From positions 52,942,231 through 53,006,230 of the forward strand of contig OZ035962.1 in NCBI GenBank assembly GCA_964034945.1: 64,000 nucleotides of DNA, read 5' to 3'. The DNA comes from Chrysopilus asiliformis (lineage: Eukaryota; Arthropoda; Insecta; Diptera; Rhagionidae). Of this stretch, positions 1 to 11,486 are shown one piece after another; the stretch's first letter is position 1, and each line of letters opens with the position of its first letter. The notes beneath the pieces are model-generated. The model worked only from the letters and a program-made list of their open reading frames with translations, was not told where the DNA came from and did no database searches. A program made the translations under genes and the position numbers.

Positions 1-198
1 NNNNNNNNNNNNNNNNNNNNNNNNNNNNNNNNNNNNNNNNNNNNNNNNNNNNNNNNNNNNNNNNNNNNNNNNNNNNNNNNNNNNNNNNNNNNNNNNNNNN
101 NNNNNNNNNNNNNNNNNNNNNNNNNNNNNNNNNNNNNNNNNNNNNNNNNNNNNNNNNNNNNNNNNNNNNNNNNNNNNNNNNNNNNNNNNNNNNNNNNN
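1..198. other. Assembly gap (run of N)
   Basis: The first 198 bases are N. The gap directly abuts the long 12-bp tandem array, so the array was probably only partly assembled and its true length is unknown. Confidence 0.99.
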
Positions 199-3100
199 CT
201 GTCAGTCTGTCTGTCAGTCTGTCTGTCAGTCTGTCTGTCAGTCTGTCTGTCAGTCTGCTGTCAGTCGTCTGTCAGTCTGTCTGTCAGTCTGTCTGTCAGT
301 CTGTCTGTCAGTCTGTCTGTCAGTTCTGTCTGTCAGTCTGTCTGTCAGTCTGTCTGTCAGTCTGTCTGTCAGTCTGTCTGTCAGTTGTCTGTCAGTCTGT
401 CTGTAGTCTGTCTGTTCAGTCTGTCTGTCAGTCTGTCTGTCAGTCTGTCTGTCAGTCTGTCTGTCAGTCTGTCTGTCAGTCTGTCTGTCAGTCTGTCTGT
501 CAGTCTGTCTGTCAGTCTGTCTGTCAGTCTGTCTGTCAGTCTGTCTGTCAGTCTGTCTGTCAGTCTGTCAGTCTGTCTGTCAGTCTGTCTGTCAGTCTGT
601 CTGTCAGTCTGTCTGTCAGTCTGTCTGTCATCTGTCTGTCAGTCTGTCTGTCAGTCTGTCTGTCAGTCTGTCTGTCAGTCTGTCTGTCAGTCTGTCTGTC
701 AGTCTGTCTGTCAGTCTGTCTGTCAGTCTGTCTGTCAGTCTGTCTGTCAGTCTGTCTGTCCAGTCTGTCTGTCAGTCTGTCTGTCAGTCTGTCTGTCAGT
801 CTGTCTGTCAGTCTGTCTGTCATCTGTCTTCAGTCTGTCTGTCAGTCTGTCTGTCAGTCTGTCTGTCAGTCTGTCTGTCAGTCTGTCTGTCAGTCTGTCT
901 GTCAGTCTGTCTGTCTCTGTCTGTCAGTCTGTCTGTCAGTCTGTCTGTCAGTCTGTCTGTCAGTCTGTCTGTCAGTCTGTCTGTCAGTCTGTCTGTCAGT
1001 CTGTCTGTCAGTCTGTCTGTCAGTCTGTCTGTCAGTCTGTCTGTCAGTCTGTCTCAGTCTGTCTGTCAGTCTGTCTGTCAGTCTGTCTGTCAGTCTGTCT
1101 GTCAGTCTGTCTGTCAGTCTGTCTGTCAGTCTGTCTGTCAGTCTGTCTGTCAGTCTGTCTGTCAGTCTGTCTGTCAGTCTGTCTGTCAGTCTGTCTGTCA
1201 GTCTGTCTGTCAGTCTGTCTGTCAGTCTGTCTGTCAGTCTGTCTGTCAGTCTGTCTGTCAGTCTGTCTGTCAGTCTGTCTGTCAGTCTGTCAGTCTGTCA
1301 GTCTGTCAGTCTGTCAGTCTGTCTGTCAGTCTGTCTGGTCAGTCTGTCTGTCAGTCTGTCTGTCAGTCTGTCTGTCAGTCTGTCTGTCAGTCTGTCTGTC
1401 AGTCTGTCTGTCAGTCTGTCTGTCAGTCTGTCTGTCAGTCTGTCTGCTGTCAGTCTGTCTGTCAGTCTGTCTGTCAGTCTGTCTGTCAGTCTGTCTGTCA
1501 GTCTGTCTGTCAGTCTGTCTGTCAGTCTGTCTGTCAGTCTGTCTGTCAGTCTGTCTGTCAGTCTGTCTGTCAGTCTGTCTGTCAGTCTGTCTGTCAGTCT
1601 GTCTGTCAGTCTGTCTGTCAGTCTGTCTGTCAGTCTGTCTGTCAGTCTGTCTGTCAGTCTGTCTGTCAGTCTGTCTGTCAGTCTGTCTGTCAGTCTGTCT
1701 GTCAGTCTGTCTGTCAGTCTGTCTGTCAGTCTGTCTGTCAGTCTGTCTGTCAGTCTGTCTGTCAGTCTGTCTGTCAGTCTGTCAGTCTGTCAGTCAGTCT
1801 GTCAGTCTGTCTGTCAGTCTGTCTGTCAGTCTGTCTGTCAGTCTGTCTGTCAGTGTGTCTGTCAGTCTGTCTGTCAGTCTGTCTGTCAGTCTGTCTGTCA
1901 GTCTGTCTGTCAGTCTGTCTGTCTGTCTGTCAGTCTGTCTGTCAGTCTGTCTGTCAGTCTGTCTGTCAGTCTGTCTGTCAGTCTGTCTGTCAGTCTGTCT
2001 GTCAGTCTGTCTGTCAGTCTGTCTGTCAGTCTGTCTGTCAGTCTGTCTGTCAGTCTGTCTGTCAGTCTGTCTGTCAGTCTGTCTGTCAGTCTGTCTGTCA
2101 GTCTGTCTGTCAGTCTGATCTGTCAGTCTGTCTGTCAGTCTGTCTGTCAGTCCTGTCTGTCAGTCTGTCTGTCAGTCTGTCTGTCAGTCCTGTCTGTCTG
2201 TCAGTCTGTCTGTCAGTCTGTCTGTCAGTCTGTCTGTCAGTCTGTCTGTCAGTCTGTCTGTCAATCTGTCTGTCAGTCTGTCTGTCAGTCTGTCTGTCAG
2301 TCTGTCTGTCAGTCTGTCTGTCAGTCTGTCTGTCAGTCTGTCTGTCAGTCTGTCTGTCAGTCTGTCTGTCAGTCTGTCTGTCAGTCTGTCTGTCAGTCTG
2401 TCTGTCAGTCTGTCTGTCAGTGTGTCTGTCAGTGTGTCTGTCAGTGTGTCTGTCAGTGTGTCTGTCAGTGTGTCTGTCAGTCTGTCTGTCAGTCTGTCTG
2501 TCAGTCTGTCTGTCTGTCAGTCTGTCTGTCAGTCTGTCTGTCAGTCTGTCAGTCTGTCAGTCTGTCTGTCAGTCTGTCTGTCAGTCTGTCTGTCAGTCTG
2601 TCTGTCAGTCTGTCTGTCAGTCTGTCTGTCAGTCTGTCTGTCAGTCTGTCTGTCAGTCTGTCTGTCAGTCTGTCTGTCAGTCTGTCTGTCAGTCTGTCTG
2701 TCAGTCTGTCTGTCAGTCTGTCTGTCAGTCTGTCAGTCTGTCTGTCAGTCTGTCTGTCAGTCTGTCTGTCTGTCAGTCTGTCTGTCAGTCTGTCTGTCAG
2801 TCTGTCTGTCAGTCTGTCTGTCAGTCTGTCTGTCAGTCTGTCTGTCAGTCTGTCTGTCAGTCTGTCTGTCAGTCTGTCTGTCAGTCTGTCTGTCAGTCTG
2901 TCTGTCAGTCTGTCTGTCAGTCTGTCTGTCAGTCTGTCTGTCAGTCTGTCTGTCAGTCTGTCTGTCAGTCTGTCTGTCAGTCTGTCTGTCAGTCTGTCTG
3001 TCAGTCTGTCTGTCAGTCTGTCTGTCAGTCTGTCTGTCAGTCTGTCTGTCAGTCTGTCTGTCAGTCTGTCTGTCAGTCTGTCTGTCAGTCTGTCTGTCAG

Positions 3101-3667
3101 TCTGTCTGTCAGTCTGTCTGTCAGTCTGTCTGTCAGTCTGTCTGTCAGTCTGTCTGTCAGTCTGTCTGTCAGTCTGTCTGTCAGTCTGTCTGTCAGTCTG
3201 TCTGTCAGTCTGTCTGTCAGTCTGTCTGTCAGTCTGTCTGTCAGTCTGTCTGTCAGTCTGTCTGTCAGTCTGTCTGTCAGTCTGTCTGTCAGTCTGTCTG
3301 TCAGTCTGTCTGTCAGTCTGTCTGTCAGTCTGTCTGTCAGTCTGTCTGTCAGTCTGTCTGTCAGTCTGTCTGTCAGTCTGTCTGTCAGTCTGTCTGTCAG
3401 TCTGTCTGTCAGTCTGTCTGTCAGTCTGTCTGTCAGTCTGTCTGTCAGTCTGTCTGTCAGTCTGTCTGTCAGTCTGTCTGTCAGTCTGTCTGTCAGTCTG
3501 TCTGTCAGTCTGTCTGTCAGTCTGTCTGTCAGTCTGTCTGTCAGTCTGTCTGTCAGTCTGTCTGTCAGTCTGTCTGTCAGTCTGTCTGTCAGTCTGTCTG
3601 TCAGTCTGTCTGTCTGTCAGTCTGTCTGTCAGTCTGTCTGTCAGTCTGTCAGTCTGTCTGTCTGTCA

Positions 3668-3706
<39 letters not shown>

Positions 3707-3878
3707 AGTCTGTCTGTCTGTCAGTCTGTCTGTCAGTCTGTCTGTCAGTCTGTCAGTCTGTCAGTCTGTCAGTCTGTCAGTCTGTCAGTCTGTCAGTCTG
3801 TCAGTCTGTCAGTCTGTCAGTCTGTCAGTCTGTCAGTCTGTCAGCCTGTCTGTCAGTCTGTCAGTCTGTCAGTCTGTG
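199..3878. repeat. 12-bp satellite array, unit CAGTCTGTCTGT
   Basis: About 3.7 kb consist almost only of the 12-bp unit CAGTCTGTCTGT. There are short stretches of an 8-bp variant (CAGTCTGT, at 1290-1320 and 3750-3880), a GTGTGTCTGTCA variant near 2420-2480 and pure (GTCT)n near 3660-3705. Frame-changing 1-2 bp slips are scattered in the first 2.2 kb, whereas roughly 2.75-3.6 kb is almost perfectly homogeneous. Because 12 is a multiple of 3, very long frames open in it (SVCL/SVCQ repeats); these are not genes. The right edge passes without a break into a dispersed repeat, which suggests the array grew from that repeat's own GTCT microsatellite (inference). Confidence 0.97.
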
Positions 3879-4480
3879 TACAAGATTTCTCAAAAACTAA
3901 TAGAGCTAGCGCCGTGAAATTTTATAGGCATGTTGGGTCCTGAAATGGGACGATCCGTTAACCGGAAGTATCCAAAATGGCGGTTTTTCAAAAATCGCAA
4001 TTTCGTTTTTCTCGATTTACTTCCAAACTACGCGTTTTTTAGTAGCCTTAAGTATGACAAAACTTGGAGAAAATAAAATTTCCCACACTTTTGTCTTTAG
4101 CTATAACTCGATATCTCAACCTGTTATCGAGATAAACCGTTATTTCCAAAAAAAAAACAGTTTTTTGCGATTATCTCGAAAATTAACGGGTTTTTGCTGA
4201 CTGAATGTATGAAGTGAATTAATGAGAATGGCATTCTGCACAATTTTGTCTTTTACCGTTATCCATTATATTTTACAGTTATTGAGATATTTAGATTAAA
4301 ATATAAAAAAATATATTTTTGCAAATTGCTTGCAAACTAACGATTTTTCGACAAATTAATTTAAGGAAGAATTGGAGATGTTAACATTTTCTACATTTTT
4401 GCCATTTACCGTAAATTGATATCTTTTACAGTTCTCAAGTTATCTCAAATTTTGTACGTTTTTGATATTTTTGGATGAAC
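3879..4480 (+). repeat. Dispersed repeat family 3 (array-flanking copy)
   Basis: This stretch begins with ACAAGATTTCTCAAAAACTA and matches a second copy inside the hAT elements at about 22822-23160. Shared stretches include GAGCTAGC, ATCCGTTAACCGGAAGTA and AACGGGTTTTT. It holds three diverged units of about 150-175 bp (roughly 3960-4130, 4150-4310, 4320-4470). Each runs from 'cgaaaactaacg' to 'ttttacagttattgagatat'. No coding capacity is visible. The class is unknown; the microsatellite plus internal tandem units resembles the HINE-type elements found elsewhere in the window. Confidence 0.7.
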
Positions 4481-4608
4481 CAACAATTTATTGGGAGGTT
4501 GTATTGGGTTGACAATACGACAGGGCTATAACGTAAATTGCACAGGGTCGTAGATTTTGTAGAAGAGAGTTTTGTGTTGACCACAACTGAGATTTTTTTT
4601 TGGAAAAA

Positions 4609-4855
4609 ACGTTATACTTGCTTTGGAGGACCTTCCGCTTCGAATTTTGAAATTCCAACATCAGATTCGTGATCAGCGCCCCCAAAACACCCTAAAGCCA
4701 GTTTTTCCGAGAAAAAATTGGAAGAAGGATATTTTGCGCTATCCTTACAGGGCCTTCCGTTTCGAATTTTGAAATTCTAACACCAGATTCGTGATAAGCG
4801 ACCCCGAATACCACCTAATGCCCGTTTTCCCGAGACAAAATTGGAAACCAATTTT
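4609..4855 (-). mobile_element. HINE-1 fragment (two internal tandem units)
   Basis: This carries two minus-strand copies of the 122-bp unit that characterises HINE-1, recognised by GGACCTTCCG(C/T)TTCGAATTTTG, 'gattcgtgatcagcg' and 'ttccgagaaaaaattgg'. Neither the head nor the CTAG terminus is present, so it is a relic. Confidence 0.75.
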
Positions 4856-5188
4856 TAACTAATTAAAGATAGGTGGTTTCTAATTACTTTCTCATACAGG
4901 CGTTGTGTAAATATAAATATAATACAGACGTTTAAGACGTTTAAGCGCGGGTTAAATTTTATGATTTTAGATCGAAAATCGGTTTTCTACTTTTGGATCA
5001 TTTTTTACGAACTATGACCATTTTGGTAATTATAGAGATAAAAATTCTGAATAACAGAATAAGTAGACTAAAAGTTCACTTTTAAAAAAAATTGTTTTTT
5101 GTTTTGGAAATTTACCGTCGTGTACCGAATTTTTGTCGTCATACATCGAACACAGCAACAAAACATTTATATATTTATTTCAGTCATA
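4856..5188. other. Intronic stretch without recognised features
   Basis: AT-rich intron sequence. I see no coding frame, RNA gene or recognisable repeat boundary here. Confidence 0.5.
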
Positions 5189-5305
5189 CACGCTATGGTT
5201 TATCAGGGTGATTTTTTTACTTGGTACAACGCGTAATAATCTTGAAATCTGGCGACAGTTTTATTGCATACATGTGAAAAAATCAATTGGGTAAACCATA
5301 GCGTG
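5189..5305. mobile_element. 117-bp mariner-like MITE
   Basis: The inverted termini are CACGCTATGGTTTA at the left and TAAACCATAGCGTG at the right. They are flanked by a TA dinucleotide on each side (5187-5188, 5306-5307), the target duplication of the Tc1/mariner superfamily. The element has no coding capacity. It lies only 50 bp from the donor site of the LRR exon that ends at 5355. Confidence 0.75.
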
Positions 5306-5354
5306 TATGTACACCAGTCTAAAATTGTTATTATTTGATTTTAAAAATACTTAC

Positions 5355-5570
5355 AAAGTTTGAATACTTTTCATAGAATCGAAGGTACCATTTACAAGTG
5401 ATTGAATATTGTTGTCGTAAAGTGATAATAAACTCAAGCTATGTAGATCTTTAAATGTATCCCTTCGAATACAGGAAATTTCATTTGCATTCAAAAGCAG
5501 TAATTGCAGCGATATCAACCCATTGAATATTCCAGCAGGCAGGTCTTTGATTTTATTTCCGTACAAAACT
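5355..5570 (-). CDS. slit: Slit, exon with three leucine-rich repeats (second LRR domain)
   Basis: This 216-nt minus-strand exon encodes 71 full codons plus two split codons. The peptide runs from [13 protein letters not shown] to [12 protein letters not shown] and contains three consecutive LRR units, each with the LxxLxLxxN core. It includes [13 protein letters not shown] and [10 protein letters not shown], which I recognise from insect Slit. The acceptor is ...TTTTAG just above 5570 and the donor is GTAAGTAT below 5355. The exon enters in phase 2 and leaves in phase 2, and 216 = 3 x 72, so LRR modules and exon borders coincide. Slit is a secreted ligand of Robo receptors that repels axons at the midline, and its second LRR domain is the Robo-binding one. 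The frame has no defects. The next exon would lie below the window start or in the N gap. Confidence 0.93.
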
Positions 5571-6041
5571 CTAAAAAGGAATTTGTGCAATAAAAAAGTA
5601 TAATTTCTTAAGTAATAAGTGATGAAAACAGCCCAAATCGATAACAATATTTAGGTTATCAAAAATCGTGGCAGTTGTGGTGAATTTGAATCGCAGATTT
5701 AAAGCATACTTTACTCTGGAATCGAAGAGTGCGTACTTTATTCAACACAATTTTGTTAGATTTGTTTTTAAATTTTCTATGCGATTTAAAATTTAGATCG
5801 AGCGATTTTCGAGCAAAAAGAGCAGGCCATTCGCAGATGCCAATAATGTTAGTTAAATATTTGATATCAGGTATAGGATGACGCGGAAGTTGGTACAAAC
5901 TTGAAAATCAGATCATTGTTTAATTTTTTAAAATTTACTTACAAATACCGGGTCGTAGAGCTATATTTTTCTCCAATTCCTTAGTAATTGACTATTTGCG
6001 AGTTAAGCGGTTTTCACGATTTATCAACACAATGTACTTAC
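5571..6041 (-). other. slit intron (471 bp) between LRR exons
   Basis: This is a short intron with a consensus GTAAGTAC donor at its high-coordinate end and TTTTTAG at the acceptor. I see no nested element and no coding frame in it. Confidence 0.85.
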
Positions 6042-6185
6042 AATGTCGTTAGTGATCGAAGACCCATGAATGCATCATGAGCAACTCTGGAGATGTTATT
6101 ATTAGATAAATCTATTCGCCTAAGTCGTCTAAAATTAAAAAAAGCCTTTGGTAGTAGGTCCGTAATATAATTTTGCTCCAAACGT
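6042..6185 (-). CDS. slit: Slit, exon with two leucine-rich repeats (second LRR domain)
   Basis: This 144-nt (2 x 72) minus-strand exon encodes 47 full codons plus split codons at both ends. The peptide contains [27 protein letters not shown] and [12 protein letters not shown], typical of the first two LRRs after the LRRNT of Slit's second LRR domain. The acceptor is TTAATTTTAG and the donor is GTAAGTAC. It enters in phase 2, exactly matching the exon at 59514-59655, and leaves in phase 2, matching the exon at 5355-5570. An internal AATTTTAG at about 6129 looks like an acceptor, but the frame reads straight through it and I treat it as coding. The frame is intact. Confidence 0.93.
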
Positions 6186-6361
6186 CTAAAATTAAGAAAA
6201 ACAAGATTTTAAAATTTTATATGAGAAAACTTCGTATATAAAATAAAACAAATAAGTTGTTTAGTCTACAAATCATATTGACGCATTAAACTGAAGCTTT
6301 TTCGCATCGAATTGGCTTTTATACAGGCATGTATAGGTTTTACATATAAATATATATGTCC

Positions 6362-7796
<1,435 letters not shown>

Positions 7797-8424
7797 AGTT
7801 CAATTTAGCGACAATGACGCTTGAGATTTTTCGTGTATAGGGAGGAGTAGAAAAAAGCATCCCTTATCCAAAATGGGTATTTTTAGCCGTCGCTCGCCCC
7901 CTTTGCCTCCTCCAGGGGTCCCTAAACTTTGTATGAAACTTTTTTCTGGGTGATGGTAGGGGGCTGTGTACCTCAAATGAAAGGTAATGAAGAGTGCATT
8001 CCAAAAATGTATAGCATGATAGGGTTTCTCCCCTCACCCTTCGATTTATACCCCATCGAAAAAAAGTGGAATTTTGCAACAAAACTAGCACAATTTCGGG
8101 TCGCAAACCTCATAAAAGTGGCTTGAAATGACTGCTGACACTGTTTTAATTACAACATTTCATTTTATAATTTCCATATAACTTCAATTTTTTGCCGGAA
8201 ACAAACTTGAGCTACAAACCAATATTACTTAGAGGCCAGGCGGACAAACTTTTCAGCCACACCCCGCTTTTCCCACCCCCGCCGCCTCATTTTTGCGAAA
8301 ACTCGCCTCCCACTTTTTGATGTAGCTTGAAAACGGGTTGAGATATTTATATGATTCTTTGCATTTTATTATCTGGAGTATTAGGCGCAGTTTTTGGTAA
8401 AAAAAATCGTCTTTCCCCTCGTTT
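7797..8424. mobile_element. Inverted-repeat element 1, left half (split by Gypsy A)
   Basis: The sequence from AGTTCAATTTAGCGACAATG onward is repeated in reverse complement at 27097-27516. Shared blocks include GACGCT(T/A)GAGATTTTTCGTG, CAAAATGGGTATTTTTAGCC, GTCGCTCGCCCC and CATTCCAAAAATGTATAGCA. The right arm has an extra segment of about 130 bp. Left half, Gypsy A and right half are contiguous, so Gypsy A integrated into a pre-existing element with long inverted termini. No target duplication for the outer element was resolved. Confidence 0.75.
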
Positions 8425-9372
8425 TGTCATAACTGGCCATCCAACCCAAATCCAGGGCATATGGTTGCAATAAAGGAAAGAAGATTCTCTTCCCAGAATC
8501 TAAAGTGGACCACTAAACCTTCATGCGCGTAAATCGCTTAACGCGGACATTACGTAAAACTAAAAGTGTCGTTTCCCATTTATCATGTGAAGTACAGTGT
8601 TTACTTACTCACATGTGGAAGCGATAAATAGGGAAACGATGAACACGACAATTTCTTGATTCAAGTCAAGGTGTCGTATTGCATAACGATGACCAAGCCA
8701 CTTAATTGCTTCTGTGCAATGTATGGCCAAAAGTGCATCGTATCGTTTTCAAGTTCAGCCCAACGTAAACAAACCATTGGTTGAGCCACATGTGCGCTTC
8801 AAAGTGCTATATGAATCGAGACATATAGCACAAATCGAGCCATGTGTGCTTATTACATAAGCAAGAAGGTCAACCAATGGGAAACAATATGGAAACGTAT
8901 GCGCGAGCGGATTGGCTAAGCAACTGCTGATTATCGGACGAGCATAGCTGAATACTCGAGGAAGGGCTATGTTCGAACGGTAATAAAAGAAACGGTCAGC
9001 CAGTTGCGAACGGCTAGTAAGAGGTCAGTAACAATTACAAAATCAAGTGAGTAATAATTGAGCAAAACAGTAATGCATTAGTAAGTTAAAAGGTAACATC
9101 TAAAGCAGTTACCAGTTATCAGTTGACAGTTAGTAGTTTCTTGAGTTACCAGTAAAAAGTTAGCAGTTACAAATCAGTAATGAGTTATAAAACAGAAGTG
9201 GATCAATAGTTATAAAAAAAAAACAGAGTAACAAATTAAAAGGTTAGCAGTGACTAGTTAAGCAGTAGTAAAAGCTAAGTAAATGTAAATTTGTGATTGT
9301 GAAGTGAGAGAGATAATAATAAATTAGCTAACAAAAATATAAAAAATGTTTAATTTAAACTTAACATTATCA
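8425..9372 (+). repeat. Gypsy A 5' LTR (948 bp)
   Basis: Starts TGTCATAACTGG and ends ATTATCA. A polyadenylation-type AATAAA lies at about 8981. It matches the 3' LTR along its whole length except for small indels and two local duplications in the 3' copy. Downstream, TGGCGATCC at 9379 may be the primer-binding site. Confidence 0.9.
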
Positions 9373-10163
9373 GATCGTTGGCGATCCTCTACCAAAATAA
9401 AAATGAGATAAAAAGGGAAAAAAATAATAAAATAAAAATAAAATAATAATAATAGTGGAGTTTTTTGTTTGTTGTGTTACATATAACATATAATTAAATA
9501 AATGAAATAAATAACAAACTCTTATAAACACATCACGTATAAATGTTCGAATAAAAGTGGATAACGAAACAATTTCCTTTAACATAGTACATCACTCAAT
9601 AAATAACGACAAACAAATAAATGAATAAACTCCTTACAACCATATAAAAACAAATAAATAATAAAAAAAAAACGTAATATAATAATAACGAAATTTTTAA
9701 CCGGAAAATCTCGTTCAAGCATAAATTAAAAGAATACATAAATGAAAATACAAAAAAAAGACTAGATAATGTTATTCCACATAAAAACAGTTTCTGCTAA
9801 CAAATAAAAAACCGGTGCTGTGCAACAACTGCCGAGGCAGTATAAAAAAGAACGTCGAAACCTCAGAAGGGTTACTAAACTGCCGAGGCAGTATAAACTG
9901 AGCGGCGATAAAAGATGAGCAGCGAAGACACCAACACCAGCAGCAACATCATCACTGTGGACGAGGACGTCACGCAGGACTGGAATATATCAGTGGCCAT
10001 CGAAGCAGAATTAGAGGCTTATAAAAAGGCAGTAGCTCTCTGTTTTACCTACTGGCTAGGAGAAAAAACAACAGCAGCAGCAGCAGTAGAAACAACAACA
10101 ACGACAACAGCATCGGAAAAAATGTCAACAAAAACTATGTGAGTTTAGAAGATAAGCAAACTT
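9373..10163 (+). other. Gypsy A leader with 75-codon frame
   Basis: This is the untranslated leader after the 5' LTR. A frame at 9915-10142 starts MSSEDTNTSS and ends in a Thr/Ala-rich tail. It could be an N-terminal gag exon separated from the rest by the Penelope-like insertion, or chance. A motif CTGCCGAGGCAGTATAAA occurs twice (about 9828 and 9880). Confidence 0.45.
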
Positions 10164-11095
10164 TATTTGTTTTTAAACTTTCGCGGTTAATATTCATACT
10201 GAATCTTTTTAATTGAAATCGGTTATTTACCGCGTGAAAATTTTAATTCAAAATATATATTTTGAATACTAACCTGACGTTTCGGACAAAACTATGTTGT
10301 CCATGGTCACAGGCGGGACTGACTTCTCAGTTGCTCAGCCTTGAACTTGACCGCAAATTGTAACGGTGCTGTTGAATCGGCAAAATTTTATTTGTTTGTT
10401 GGGAACAAACAACACTAACGGTGTCAGGGACTGAGTTATCCCATCCCCTAGGTGGTTTTAACAAACGCAACACAGGATTCCAAGAGCTGGACAATTTGAA
10501 ACTATCATCTCTATTAAATGTTGACCGGCGTTTGATTTCGATAGCTTCACGAACGAGACGTGGATGATAGCGGACCTCTGTCGCCAAAATACTAATGGAT
10601 GATAGTGAATGATAGTGAGATATTCACTATGATAGGATGATAGTGAATGAAAATCTAATGGATGATAGTGAGAATCATTGGATACGTTTCGACAAGGCGC
10701 GTATTTTGGCGACAGAGGTCCGCTATCATCCACGTCTCGTTCGTGAAGCTATCGAAATTAAACGCCGGTCAACATTTAATAGAGATGATAGTTTCAAATT
10801 GTCCAGCTCTTGGAATCCTGTGTTGCGTTTGTTAAAACCACCTAGAGGATGGGATAACTCAGTCCCTGACACCGTTAGTGTTGTTTGTTCCCAACAAACA
10901 AATAAAATTTTGCCGATTCAACAGCACCGTTACAATTTGCGGTCAAGTTCAAGGCTGAGCAACTGAGAAGTCAGTCCCGCCTGTGACCATGGACAACATA
11001 GTTTTGTCCGAAACGTCAGGTTAGTATTCAAAATATATATTTTGAATTAAAATTTTCACGCGGTAAATAACGGATTTCAATTAAAAAGATTCAGT
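10164..11095. mobile_element. Penelope-like element fragment, head-to-head inverted copies
   Basis: It is flanked by a 12-bp direct repeat ATAAGCAAACTT (10152-10163 and 11096-11107). Two arms of about 390 bp are near-perfect reverse complements (about 10197-10591 and 10705-11095) around a spacer of about 113 bp that is itself repetitive (GGATGATAGTGA). Each arm encodes the same C-terminal piece outward: VRYHPRLVREAIEI, NRDDSFKLSSSWNP and a basic HRYNLRSSS tail. The EAIEI...FNR(E/D)DG..LS.SW pattern is the end of the GIY-YIG endonuclease domain of Penelope-like retroelements (family knowledge). No RT domain remains. Inverted partial copies are a known outcome of Penelope insertion. Confidence 0.72.
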
Positions 11096-11486
11096 ATAAG
11101 CAAACTTGTTAGAAATATAATAAAGATAAGAAGAAAAGAAAAGGAAACATTTTCCATATGCAGAAAGAATTTTCTTTTTCCATATGCAAAAAAAAAAATT
11201 TCCCATAAGTAGAATTTTTAAACAGAGGAGAGAAACTCCTGATATATTATAAAAAAAAAGAATCCAAGTTGAATTGTGATAAAAAAAAAATTTTCTTTTT
11301 TATATACACACAAGATATGAATATAATAAGAATATACAAAAAATATACAAGTCGAAAAGTTTTAAGTAACTAAATTTTCTTTTATTACTGATAAATCAAG
11401 CGGTTCCGGGGCTAAGTAAAAAAAAAAGTTATTTTTCAAGACTAACTCTTAAATTCACCAAAATTATCCTACGTTCAGGAAAAGTC

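Noticed and set aside
199..3878. CRISPR array
   Set aside because: The unit is a 12-bp simple repeat without distinct spacers, in a eukaryotic gene.
385..3943. Very long frames encoding SVCL/SVCQ/SVSL repeats (577, 696 and 492 codons)
   Set aside because: They are a by-product of a 12-bp tandem array whose length is a multiple of three; there is no codon bias, domain or start context.
6120..6140. A possible extra intron in the slit exon (internal AATTTTAG)
   Set aside because: The reading frame and LRR periodicity continue straight through; the exon is exactly 144 nt without it.
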